The translations under genes were made by a program, and so were the position numbers. A stretch of 64,000 bases of DNA from Macrotis lagotis (taxonomy: Eukaryota > Chordata > Mammalia > Peramelemorphia > Peramelidae), in the NCBI RefSeq assembly GCF_037893015.1, contig NC_133666.1:653532957-653596956 (forward strand). Reading direction: 5' to 3'. The notes below the pieces were generated by a model. That model was given only the letters and a program-made list of their open reading frames with translations, had not been told where the DNA came from and ran no database searches. This document shows, piece by piece, positions 12,695 to 22,454 of the stretch (its first letter is position 1; each line of letters opens with the position of its first letter).

Positions 12695-13658
12695 TTAAAT
12701 GTCCATCTTTTTCCCCTGGAAGAGAAGGCTCAGCTTTGTGGGATAGTACATTCTTGACTGCATTCCAAGCTCCCTTGCTCTTTGAAATATCTCGTTCCAG
12801 GCCCTTAGATCTCTTAATGTTGATGCAGCCAGGTCCTGAGTGATCCTTACCGTGGCTCCTTGATATTTAAATTGTTTCTTTCTGGCTGCTTGTAGGATTT
12901 TCTCTTTTATCTGATAGTTCTGGAATTTGGCCACACCATTCCTTGGTGTTTTCATTTTAGGGTCTTTTTCTGGAGGGAGATCGATATATTCTTTCAATAA
13001 CTACTTTGCCCTCCGGTTCCATGATATCAGGGTAGTTTTACATCACTAAATCCTGTAATATTAAGTCCAGGATTTTTTTTCTCTTCAATGTTTTCAGGAA
13101 GTCCTATAATTCTCAGGTTGCCCCTCCTTGATCTATTCTCAAGGTCAGTGGTTTTGTTGATGAGGTATTTTGCATTTTCTTCTATTTTTTCTATTTTTTG
13201 ATTTTTGTTTAACTGGCTCTTGCTGTCTCATGGAGTCATTAGTTTCTTCAGACTCCATTCTTTTTTTTAGGGAGGAATTTTCTTCATTAATATTTTGCAA
13301 CTCCTTTTCCAATTGGTCACTTCTACTTTTGAAAGAGCTTTCCATTTGACCCATTGAGGTTTTGAGAGAATTATTTTCTTTTTTGCATTTTCCCAATTGA
13401 GGATCTGAGAGAATTATTCTCATTTTGTATTTGTCCAATTGTATTTTCTAAGGATTTGTTTTTTTGTTGCAAGGTATTAATTGTCTCTTCCAAATTTTTC
13501 AGTTGATTTTTAAACTCCTTCCTTATTTCTTCAAGGAAGTCTTTCTGTGCTGAAGACCAGATCGTATTCTCCTCAGAAGTTCCAGGTCTTTCTGAGTTAG
13601 GGTCTTTCCCTTCCAAGTATTTTTCTATGGATCCACCTTTCTGCTGACCCTTCTTCAT
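12695..13658 (-). pseudogene. Broken L1 ORF1 (RNA-binding coiled-coil protein)
   Basis: ORF1 protein coats L1 RNA and acts as a nucleic-acid chaperone. The segment 13371-13658 gives the N-terminus (MKKGQQKGGSIEKYLEGKD) and the start of a heptad-patterned coiled coil rich in L, N, E and K. A frame change near 13400 leads into 13145-13438 with more coiled coil (LEKELQNINEENSSLKKRME). 12695-12997 is the C-terminal domain, with the YQIKEKILQAARKK segment and a terminal GKKMDI. At least two frame breaks. Confidence 0.88.
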
Positions 13659-14437
13659 TTTGCTAAGACCTTGAGTTGGGGAGGGGCTGGTTCACAGGGG
13701 CTTGAGATCACTAAAGGCTTTACTCACTGATTGCAATTTCTCTGGCTGACCAGTAGAAGGTGCTGGTTGCTTCCTCTGGAGTGTCTGTGACCTTGATTGA
13801 GGCCTTCTCCCTTTGCTTGAAGGGAGGAGTTGGAGCTATTGAATTCTTTTGCCTTCAATCAATGGTGGGCTTTACTGTAGTCGGAGGTCATTCACTCTAG
13901 ATTGTCAGCTGGGCTGATTCTTCTGCTCACATACCTGGGCCTGAGGCAGAAGTAGTTTGCAAATGTTTGTTCAGGGAAGAGGCCTCAGCTGTAAGGGAGG
14001 TGTGGGCTCAGAGTTCCTCAGACCAAAGGAGCCCAGGGATGGCATTCGCAGCTCTCCTGCACCAGAACTCTCCCCCCAGCCCTGTTGGCAAGCTTCAGAG
14101 TGACAGCACCAACACCAGTGCCTCTGTTCCCTAGTTGACTCAAGCCCCTGCCATCTAGCCCCACCACTGATCCAGCAGGTCTGGCTCTCAGGCCCTCAAA
14201 CTCCTGGCTACACTTCAGCTGCTAATCTGGCTGATTCAGGGCTGAACTGTCCTCTGAGCCCAGACTCACCCATCTGCTGTACAAATCCTGAGGTAGATGT
14301 TCTTTCTTCTGCCTTTTCTTTCTGGGTTTTGTGGGTCAGATTTATGTTAAGAGGTTTTTTTCATATGATAGATGGGGAGAAATCAGGAGACTTTAGAACT
14401 GTGCCTGTCTTCTCCCTGCCATCTTGTCAGGAAGTTC

Positions 14438-14453
14438 GAGAACATATACTTTT
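14438..14453. repeat. Target-site duplication, 5' side of the full-length L1
   Basis: Exact second copy of the 16 bases at 7691-7706. Confidence 0.93.
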
Positions 14454-14499
14454 AAACTTACCCAATATAGAAACTTGTTTTGTTTGATTATATACTTTA

Positions 14500-14900
14500 G
14501 TTACAAGGATTATTTTACTTTAAATAAGTTTTTATTGCTGCATTTAGGTTTTTTTAATACCATTGTTTTCTCCCCTGGTATCTCTCTCTTCCCCTCCCAG
14601 AGAACTATCCCATATAACAATAAATGTGTTAAGATAGAAAGAAACAGAAAAGGAAAAAAATTAGCATAACTGATCCATACATTGAAAAAAAATCTGAAAA
14701 TATGTATAGTGTACAATCTTTGAGGACCTCCTGCTTCTGCAAAGAGGTTAGATGGGCTATCTTTGCATATTTCATCATTGAGTAATGTTTAAAATACTCT
14801 TTGTAATTTTACATTCACTTTTTTTCTTTTTTCCAATGGGGAATACAGTGGAAAGGGAAGGTGGGACAAAGAGTAGAGTTCCTACCTCAACCTTCTTTTT
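14500..14900 (-). mobile_element. Probable LINE 3'-end fragment, antisense
   Basis: T-rich start ('aataagtttttattgctgca'), pyrimidine-rich 'tctctcttcccctcccag' and A/T-rich remainder resemble the antisense 3' ends of the L1 copies at 17645 and 58736. No coding remnant, so the assignment is weak. Confidence 0.4.
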
Positions 14901-14953
14901 AAAAAAAATCTAAGAAAATAGAAGATCAGTAGGAAGGTTAAATGATCAGGTTA

Positions 14954-15119
14954 ACTTTTTTTTTTAGGTTTTTAGATTTTTTGCAAGGCAAATGGGGTTA
15001 AGTGGCTTGCCCAAGGCCACACAGCTAGGTAATTATTAAGTGTCTGAGACCGGATTTGAACCCAGGTACTCCTGATTCCAGGGCCAGTGCTTATCCACTG
15101 TACCACCTATCCACCCCCA
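14954..15119 (-). mobile_element. tRNA-derived SINE, antisense
   Basis: 'ttttttttaggtttttag', 'gcaaatggggttaagtggct', 'gaacccaggtactcctgatt', ending 'ccacctatccaccccc'. Flanks share 'aggttaactttt' / 'agggtaactttt'. It lies 67 bp from an opposite-orientation copy. Confidence 0.92.
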
Positions 15120-15186
15120 GGGTAACTTTTAAAGATAACTTTACATGTTGAATTAATTACATAATTGAATTAATAAAGATTTAAAG

Positions 15187-15340
15187 GGCGGCTAGGTGGC
15201 ATAGTGGGTAAAGCACCGGCCTTGGAGTCAGGAGTACCTGGGTTCAAATCCGGTCTCAGACACTTAATAATTACCTAGCTGTGTGGCCTTGGGCAAGCCA
15301 CTTAACCCCATTTGCCTTGCAACAAAAACCTAAAAAAAAT
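15187..15340 (+). mobile_element. tRNA-derived SINE, sense, complete
   Basis: Clean sense copy: 'gcggctaggtggcatagtgg', A-box-like 'tggcatagtgg', B box 'ggttcaaatcc', 'cacttaataattacctagct', then 'ttgcaacaaaaacctaaa'. Target-site duplication 'taataaagattta' on both sides. A good reference copy for the family in this window. Confidence 0.95.
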
Positions 15341-15379
15341 AATAAAGATTTAGTTTCATGTACAATTCCCCCTCCCACT

Positions 15380-15615
15380 TTGTTTACAAAGGCATATAGG
15401 CAATCGGGTGGTAAACTGTATAGATTGTTGTATCTAGAGTCAGGAAGACCTGAGCTCTATAACCCTGGACAAATCACTTAACCCCTATCTGCCTTGGTTT
15501 CCTCAAATTGTTAAATTGGAATTATAATAGTGCCTGCCTCACGAGGTTGTTGTGAAGATTAAACGATATTTGTAAAGAAACAGAGTACAGTGTCTGTCAC
15601 TTAATAAATTATTTT
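15380..15615 (+). mobile_element. Old MIR-like SINE, sense
   Basis: Diverged 'atctagagtcaggaagacct', 'aatcacttaacccctatctg', 'gcctcacgaggttgttgtga', 'cacttaataaatt' in MIR order. Confidence 0.7.
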
Positions 15616-15907
15616 TCCCTCCTGCTAGTTCTATAGTGTACATGGAATGCTCATTGCATTTGATGTTAAGTTTAGGAAAAATAAAGGGAAAAAATTTAAA
15701 GGGAAAAAAACTGGTTGTATTAGCTGGAGTTTCTTTGACAATAAATTGAATGTGATATTTGATTGTCTTATGGGGATTCAGGCAGCTTCATTGTTAGATT
15801 CAAGGTGGAAAGCTGATAAAGGAAAGCCTCAGCAATCATATTCCCTTATGGAAGGTGAAGTTATAAATTGAGCTCTTATTGGAGAAAGCTATAACATGAA
15901 TCCCTTA

Positions 15908-16045
15908 AGCAGTAAAAGCCATGAATAATATGGATTTCCTAGTAAAAGATTCTAGCAGTAAAATTTATGAATAATGTGAATTTCCTAGCAAAAATTTCTA
16001 GAAGTTAAAGTCATGAATAATGTGGATTTTCTGGCAAAAGTTTCT
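15908..16045. repeat. Degenerate 46-bp tandem repeat, three copies
   Basis: Three units of exactly 46 bases start at 15908, 15954 and 16000. Each carries an 'atgaataat' block, a 'tttcctag'/'ttttctgg' block and ends in 'ttct'. A fourth, disrupted unit follows (16046-16105). No coding potential. Confidence 0.85.
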
Positions 16046-16099
16046 ATTGGTAAAATCCATAATAGTAATAATAATATGAAATCCCTATCAATGAAACCA

Positions 16100-16475
16100 T
16101 GAATAATGTAAATGAAGACACTGACTAGAACATGACTGGGACATGACCCGTATTTGTTCAGTCCATAGACTTGTAGTTCCAGGATTCTAGCCCAAATAGC
16201 ACTGATAGGGCACCCAGGTGTCTGGGACCCAACCCAATTCTGCGCAGAATAAACCCTGAAATAATAGCCAATCTACACTAACATACTCTATAACTCCTCC
16301 TCCCTTTGTCTGATTTCTAAAATCACCACAGACCTTTTGAGGAGTCTTTTGCAGAAATTCCAAAATTGTCTAACTGCTGCCCCCGGCTGCCCCATGTGAG
16401 TATCCCACTTTGATTATTAAACTTTTTATGGACCCTTTGTTTGGGGGAGCCTTGAAAATCTCACTGAGGAAGGAT
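16100..16475 (+). mobile_element. Possible LTR-like sequence, undefined ends
   Basis: Higher GC than its surroundings, with several CpGs, a 'gcagaataaaccctgaaat' polyadenylation-type signal and 'gattattaaactttttatgg' near the right side. These resemble LTR features, but I found no matching second LTR and no target duplication. May be a solo LTR that includes the 46-bp repeat. Confidence 0.3.
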
Positions 16476-17640
16476 TTTCAGGCAAGGCACCCTTAGAAGA
16501 TGATTTTTCATGCTTTTCTTTGACATCAAATGAAACTGAGAAAATGTTTCAGCATGTCTCATGGAGAAGTCATTCACAAACTTGATGACCTTCCTCTAAC
16601 CAAATCACAAAGCTGACATAGGCATGTTTTACTTCCCTTTTTAGAATAAAATCTTCTGACTGAGGAATATCTTCTATTATATTTCACTATCTTTGTATAT
16701 CCTTGAATCCACAAAGATGGAGATTGAGGGTTGGAATTTTCTTATAAACATCAGACAATTAATTGTTGAATGTACCAAATTTTAGTTCAAAGAAATTGAG
16801 GTGGGGCATAGAGTCTATTATAAGGAACTAACAAGTGAGTCTTAGACAGCCCACTTAAGGGACGCTAAGGACCTGTGTAAACTTATACCAAAACACCTTT
16901 GCCCCATCCTCTTCTCAAGGTCATACTTGTTACACAAGAGTCATGAGCAAGGAGTCAAGGTGCAGGGGTGAATATAATTGAAATAATATTATTAATTGAG
17001 ATAAGCAGAGAATTCTAATTACTATAAAATTCACAAGGGGAGAAAACTCAAAGGTGAAACAAGCAGCTCATTCCCCTGTGACTGGGAGCTCTATAATATT
17101 TTATCTGTGGGGGTAGATTGAAGTCTTGGAGAATTACATGAGGATGTACACCAGATTACCTCAATCTCTGGTGCTCATTGGTTAGGTTGTAAAAACCGGG
17201 AAGGCGCTCTAGATGTTGTGGGAGGAATGTTAAATTCTTTTTCTCTCTCTCTGTCTCATCTCCTAATTTTTATTACTCTGTAATCTTATAGTTCATCTCC
17301 CTTGTAATTCCATCCACTAGATATGAGTCAGAAAATCTATTACTTCTCATCTTTGCTCTTCTTGTCTGGGAAGATGTCAAATGCCTTTAGAAGAATCCAC
17401 CCAGCACCACCTTTCAACTGACATCTGCTAGACTATTGTCACTAAATATCAACCTTTCCCCTGCCTAGATCCATATGTTCATATCTGCTATCTTGACCTC
17501 TGTGCAACACCTCGTCAACCCCTTCCCCAGAATATTTACAGAGCTGTCTCTCTAACTTGGGAGAATGACTTGGAGTAATTCTTAACAATTATTTGGAGTA
17601 ATTCATGATAAGGAAGAGGTGCTCTATATCTACATGCAGA
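16476..17640. other. Unassigned non-coding stretch
   Basis: No gene found. A small CT run lies at 17240-17255. Nothing else stands out. Confidence 0.5.
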
Positions 17641-17644
17641 CATT

Positions 17645-19041
17645 AATTTCTTTTTTCCTCAATTGTATTTTATTTCTCTTTCAATTACATGTAAATATAT
17701 TTTTCAACATTTATTTTTGTAAGATTTGAGTTCCAATTTTTCTCCCTCCCTCCCTCCATCAATTAATCTTCTGTAGGTCATACATGTACAATCATGTTAG
17801 TCATATTTCCACATTAGTTATGTTGTGAAAGAATAGAACGAAAAGGAAAAACCACAAGAAAAAAAGAACAAAAAACAAGAGAAAAGTGAACATAATATGT
17901 TTTGAACTGTTTTCATAGTTTTTTCTTTGGATGTGGCTAAAATTTTTCATCAAGAGTCTTGGAATTATCTTGGATCATCCTATTGCTGAGAGGAACTATG
18001 TCTATCACAGTTGATCATTGAACAAAGTATAAAGTTCTCCTGATTCTGCTTGCTTCCCTCAGCACCAGTACCTGTAAATCTTTCCAGGTTATTTTTTTTT
18101 TAAATCTGTCTGCTCCTCATTTCTTATAGAACAATTTCCCATTATATTCATATACCGAAATTGAAGGACATTCGTTCATTTTCCAGTTCTTTACAACCAC
18201 AAAAGAGTTGCTATGAATATTTTTGTATATGTAGATCCTTTTCCCTTTTTTATGATCTCTTTGGGATAGAGACGTAATGGTGGTAATGCTGGATCAAAGG
18301 ATATGTTCAGTGTTATAGACCTCTGGGCATAGTTCCAAATTACTCTCCAGAATGGTTCACAACTCCATTAAGCAATGCATTAGTGTTCCAATTTTTCCAT
18401 GTCTCCAATATTTAACACTTTCCTTTTCTGTTATTGGTTAAATCTGATAGGTGTGAGGTGTTATTTCAGAGTTGTTTAAATTTGCATTTCTCTAATCAAT
18501 AGTGATTTTTGAGCATTTTTTCATATGATTATAGATAACTTAAATTTCTTCCTCTGAAACCATTCTGTTCATACCCTTTGACCCTTTATCAACTAGGGTA
18601 TGATTTTTTTTCTTATATACTTGTTTATACATACAGTTCTCTATATTTTTAGCAATAGGGCTTTTATCAGAAACACTAACTATAAAAATTTTTCCCCCAT
18701 ATTTCTGCTTTCCTTCCAATCTTGATTGTATTTTTTTGTACAAAACCTTTTTAATTTAATGTAACCAATATTATTCATTCTGCATTTCATAATGTTTTCT
18801 ATCTCTTGTTTGATCATAATACTTCCCTTCTCCATAGATCTAACTGATAAACTATTCCTGGCTCTCCTAATTTGCTTATGGTATCACCCCTAAATTCTCT
18901 ACCTATTTTGACCTTATCTTGGTATAGGGTGTGAGATACAGGTCCAACACCTAGTTTCTGCCAGACTGTTTTCCAGTTTTCCCAGCAGTAGTTGTCAAAT
19001 ACTGAATTCTTAGCCCAGAAGCTGGAGTCTGTGGGTAAATC
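17645..19041 (-). mobile_element. Old L1, 3' part (host of the provirus)
   Basis: Antisense L1 3' UTR and ORF2 C-terminal region: the order of landmarks ('ttgaaggacattcgttcat', 'tctccagaatggttcacaac', 'tctgataggtgtgaggtg', 'cttggtatagggtgtgagat') is the same as in the full-length L1 at 7707-9120. It stops at 'gtgggtaaatcaaac', exactly where the full-length L1 reads 'tgggtttatcaaacagcagc', and resumes at 27604. So one element is split by the provirus. Confidence 0.9.
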
Positions 19042-19045
19042 AAAC
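19042..19045. repeat. 4-bp target-site duplication 'aaac' (left)
   Basis: Matches 'aaac' at 27600-27603 immediately outside the other LTR. Four bases is the length typical of gammaretrovirus-type integrases. Confidence 0.75.
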
Positions 19046-19509
19046 TGAATGGGATATAGTCTGAGATTTCTTCAGTAGTATATTATTGATTAGAAATAGT
19101 TAATCTGTGTGTTATGTCCCTTCTGCCCCTCCTCCCCTGACAAGCAATTTAATGTTTCCTTGACCAGAATGTAAAGAGTAAACTGACCCTGTCTTATCTG
19201 GACTGAAGTCCAGATGGTTCTACATTCCTTGTCCTGGAGGGGGAGAACCTGTCTGTTTGAATTATAATTATAATTTACATGTATAGATTGTGAAGACCAC
19301 ATTCCTCACTAACAAGGATGGGTCAGTGGAGGGGGGAGAATTGCTTTAGGATAAATAGATCTTGGATTTCCTGCTCTTGCACCCCTTTTTCTCTCTCCAT
19401 GTTTAAGGCAGAGCAAGAGGTTCACTTCTCAAGAATTGAATAAAACTTTTCTCTTCATACCTTGAGAAAACTCCAAGTTTTATTTAAGTGGTTAAACTCA
19501 TTCCACACA
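19046..19509 (+). repeat. 5' LTR of the provirus
   Basis: 464 bases starting TGAATG and ending CCACACA. Contains a TATA-like 'ggataaatagatcttgg' (about 19349) and a polyadenylation signal 'aataaaac' at about 19439, followed by 'cttttctcttcatac'. It differs from the 3' LTR at something like 7-9% of positions by eye, indicating an old insertion. Confidence 0.88.
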
Positions 19510-19511
19510 GT

Positions 19512-19529
19512 TGGGGGCTCGTCTCAGGA
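19512..19529 (+). promoter_or_regulatory. Primer-binding site, proline-tRNA type
   Basis: Right after the LTR comes 'tgggggctcgtctcagga'. Its first twelve bases are what is expected for the site that pairs with the 3' end of tRNA-Pro, used for first-strand synthesis in many gammaretroviruses; the last few bases deviate. Confidence 0.8.
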
Positions 19530-21240
19530 TTATATGCCCATTGGGGACCATTGCCCTCTCAGAACTTGACAAAAAGGCGCCCCTGCCCAAAATTTGTCAT
19601 TTTCTGGGAGTCTTCATTTCCTCTCTGTGCAAGTGATTGGAAGAAGAGAGACTCGGTAGGAAGAGAAAAGCAAATCTTCAGCAAAAAAACAAAACAAAAA
19701 AACCTGATCAATCAGTGGGGACAGCAGTCTGGAACTCTGTGCATGGGGCCCAAGATAAGACCCTGGAATCTGCTAGATTCCTGGAGGGTCAGGACTATTT
19801 GGGTGACTGAGGGTTGGGGGTGACCCTGCCATATTGGGTGTGAGAGACTTGGATCTAAGGGCAATTGATCCTGAGAGGTCTTTGTCAATATTTAAAATGG
19901 GAGCCCAGTCCTAGCCTTCCCCATGGTAAATAAGGTAAATAAGACTAAAATATAAAAGGGAAAAGAAAGAAGAAAATCATTAAGTATTGATGTCTTGTAT
20001 GGGGAAATAAGGATATAGGAGAAGGAACATATTTGGTGGGCCTTTGGAAGGGAGAGACTGTCAGATGCAACACTAAAATCTCCCCTGATGGCATTCCTGA
20101 CATGTCAGGAATTTGCCATTGGCCTGTGTTTGTTGATATGTGTTGAAATTGTCAGTCTGGAAAATTTTGTTGTGTTTTGTGTGTTCTGTGTTTGTGCCTC
20201 ATCTGTCTTTATGTGTTTAGATTGTCTATTTACTTGTGTGTTTGGTTCTTCTATTGATTTGTTAAAAGGGGGAAAAGGGGGGGGAGTCAGTGAGTTCCCC
20301 TAAAAATTTCCTTGGGTTGCCTCATTTAAATTGCTGCTCTTTATTTTTAGTCTTTATGCATCTAATGCCCTCAGTGGCTCTCCCCTTGAACCTGCTTTCT
20401 GATTGTGTTACAATGGGTAATATGATTCTTCCCTACTCACCCCTGCATTGTCTCTTGAGCACTTCCTAGAGGGATTTTTAATTTTTTATTTAAAAAGGAA
20501 TGGATTATGGTGTTAAATTGACTGAGGCCAAACTACTCATCTTGTTATTTTATTATTATGAGAAGGCCCCCTCCCCATTCCTTGTTTATCTTCCCTTCTC
20601 TTCCCCATTCTCCTTGATTTTTTACTGCCGGAGTGTTTCCCCCTCCCTCCCCCTTTCAGGAGAGAGAGTTACTTCAGGAAGAATTATTAAAGTAAGAAAT
20701 TCTATTTTAATTTGAAAACATGTAAAATAAATTTCAGAAAGACAAGAGAGTCTGGTTAATCCTAAAGTATATACTGTGGTTACCAAGATATGTCCATATA
20801 GGGGAAACTAAATAGTTCATCTTTTTCCAGAATGATATGGCATCATTAGAGCTTCAGGAGTCTATCAATATAGATTCAGATATTGTTAATTATTACAGAA
20901 AATTATGGGACATGTAAGGATTGAAGAATAGTAGATCACCCCCCCCCAGAAAGAATCTAGGACAGTTTCTCTATAAAAGTTATTCAGTTTATTTGAAGAA
21001 AGGGGGCAGGGAATATTCTAATTAGGCTAAGGGATTTTTGAACGACTGTTTGCCTTCTCCAGGATTTTAGCAGTTATAATCAAGAAATGTTAAATATTAA
21101 AACCCTGGAATGGAAAATGTATTGTGAAAAGTTGATTCATATCTGTGGTTTATATAGCTGTATAAGCTATGTGATTCTAGTTCAGAATAGTATGAATTAA
21201 AGTCAAGAATAGCTAATGAAAAGGAATGGTGTGGGGGGGT
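19530..21240 (+). pseudogene. Provirus leader and gag-position region, no gene recognised
   Basis: This is where a leader and gag would lie. A 111-codon ORF at 19488-19823 begins inside the LTR and spans the primer site, so it is not a protein. The short plus-strand ORFs at 20088-20303 and 20500-20715 show no gag motif. A polypyrimidine run lies near 20570-20660. Presumed decayed leader/gag by position only. Confidence 0.4.
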
Positions 21241-21243
21241 GGC

Positions 21244-21395
21244 TATGTGGCTAGGTGGTGCAGCGGATAAAGCACCAGCCCTGGAGTCAGTAGTACCTGG
21301 GTTCAAATCCAGTCTCAGACACTTTATAATTACCTAGCCCTACTGTGGCCTTGGGCAAGCCACTTAACCCTATTGCCTTGCAAAAAAACCTAAAA
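21244..21395 (+). mobile_element. tRNA-derived SINE, sense, inside the provirus
   Basis: 'tggctaggtggtgcagcgga', 'gttcaaatccagtctcagac', 'aagccacttaaccctattgc', then 'aaaaaaacctaaaag'. Partial duplication 'ggaatggtg'/'agaatggtg' flanks it. Confidence 0.92.
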
Positions 21396-21671
21396 GAAAA
21401 CAGAATGGTGGAAAGTTTATTGAGGAACATGTGAGTTATATAGTCTGAGTTAGAGGTTCTGAAAGTACTGGAAGGAAAATCCAGACAGAGACATTTGGCT
21501 TTTTTTTTAACCATTTGTTAAGTATGGAAATTGGAGGTGGCTAGGAGAGGAAACAGCATATATACTCAATGGGGTATATACAAAGTAAGAAGGAGAGAAG
21601 GGGGAAGGAGGAGATGTGAGTGATGGAGGAGAGGGTGGACCATTGGGGGGAGAGTGGTCAGATATAACAAA

Positions 21672-21830
21672 TTTTCTTTTTTACTTCTTGCAAGGGACTG
21701 GTATTGGATGGCCTGTCTGGGACCATAGGGCTGTCTGGATGCTGAGCCTAAGGGGTGGTATGTGGGCTCAGTGCCTCTTGGCTCCAGGGCTGGGGATCTG
21801 TCTGCTGCGCCACTCAGCTACCCTACAGCA
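21672..21830 (-). mobile_element. Diverged G-rich SINE, antisense
   Basis: Keeps the SINE outline ('gcctgtctgggaccataggg', 'cttggctccagggctgggga', 'ctgctgcgccactcagctac') but is far more diverged and G-richer than nearby copies. Similar in style to the two copies at 22078 and 22295. Confidence 0.65.
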
Positions 21831-22028
21831 CATTTAAGAAGAGGGACAGAGTGAATGGAGAGAGAGAATAAAGTATATGGTAGTAGGGAAGTACAATTGG
21901 AGGGAGTTGCAATCAGCAATGGCAACAGTGGGAAAATATGGAAGTAGCTTTCGTGATGGACTTATCATAAAGGATGTGATCCATCCATGGCAGAACTGGA
22001 GGTGTTGGAACACAGACTGAAGCACATT

Positions 22029-22075
22029 TATCATTATTATTATTGTTGTTGTTGTTATTATTATTATTATTATTT
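22029..22075. repeat. (TTA)n/(TTG)n trinucleotide array
   Basis: ATT units, four TTG units, then ATT units again. It adjoins the T-rich end of an antisense SINE. Confidence 0.93.
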
Positions 22076-22226
22076 TGGGGCGAAGGTGTTGCAGGGCAAA
22101 TGGGGTTGGGTGGCTTGCCTGGGGCCACACAGCTGGGTGATTGTTGGGTGTCTGAGGCCAGAGATGGACCTGGGTTCTCCGGGCTCCAGGGACAGTGCTT
22201 TGTCTGCTGTGCCACCTGGCCACCCC
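22076..22226 (-). mobile_element. SINE with A-to-G-biased divergence (copy 1)
   Basis: Antisense SINE whose plus strand reads 'gggttgggtggcttgcctgg' and 'cagctgggtgattgttgggt' where the ordinary copies read 'gggttaagtggcttgcccaa' and 'cagctaggtaattattaagt'. About fifteen of the two dozen differences are A-to-G. Confidence 0.88.
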
Positions 22227-22294
22227 TACTACTACTACTACTACTACTACTACTATTATTATTATTATTATTTATTATATTATTATTATTATTT
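22227..22294. repeat. (CTA)n passing into (TTA)n array
   Basis: About nine CTA units, then ATT units. Translation gives a spurious polytyrosine or polyleucine ORF. Confidence 0.95.
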
Positions 22295-22438
22295 TAGGGT
22301 TTTTTTGTTTTTGCAGGGCAATGGGGTTGGGGTGGCTTGCCCAGGGTCATACAGCTGGATGATTGTTGAGTGTCTGGGGCTAGATTTGCTCCTGGCTCCA
22401 GGGCCGGTGCTCTATCCATTGCATCACCTGGCTGCCCT
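22295..22438 (-). mobile_element. SINE with A-to-G-biased divergence (copy 2)
   Basis: 'tttttgcagggcaatggggt', 'ggtggcttgcccagggtcat', 'gattgttgagtgtctggggc', ending 'gcatcacctggctgccctta'. It sits between trinucleotide arrays and is milder than copy 1. Confidence 0.88.
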
Positions 22439-22454
22439 TATTATTATTATTATT

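Larger units (their letters stand above)
7707..14437 (-). mobile_element. Full-length L1 retrotransposon (inactive)
   Basis: A 6.73-kb LINE-1 inserted on the minus strand. Reading on the minus strand it has a 5' UTR (about 14437-13660) starting near 'gacaagatggcagggagaag', ORF1 (13658-12695), an inter-ORF purine-rich spacer on the coding strand (CT-rich on the plus strand, 12045-11820), ORF2 (about 11790-8068), a 3' UTR and a short AT-rich tail at 7707. Perfect 16-bp target-site duplications flank it (7691-7706, 14438-14453). Complete length plus identical duplications points to a fairly recent insertion, but both ORFs are broken, so it cannot move itself. The younger L1 at 27871 shares its 5' end ('tctaaagtctcctgat' motif), so they belong to related subfamilies. 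Confidence 0.95.

Noticed and set aside
15908..16045. Possible CRISPR-like array
   Set aside because: Units are contiguous and degenerate without spacers, in a mammalian genome.
19488..19823. 111-codon ORF as possible gag
   Set aside because: It begins inside the LTR, runs through the primer site and has no gag motif.
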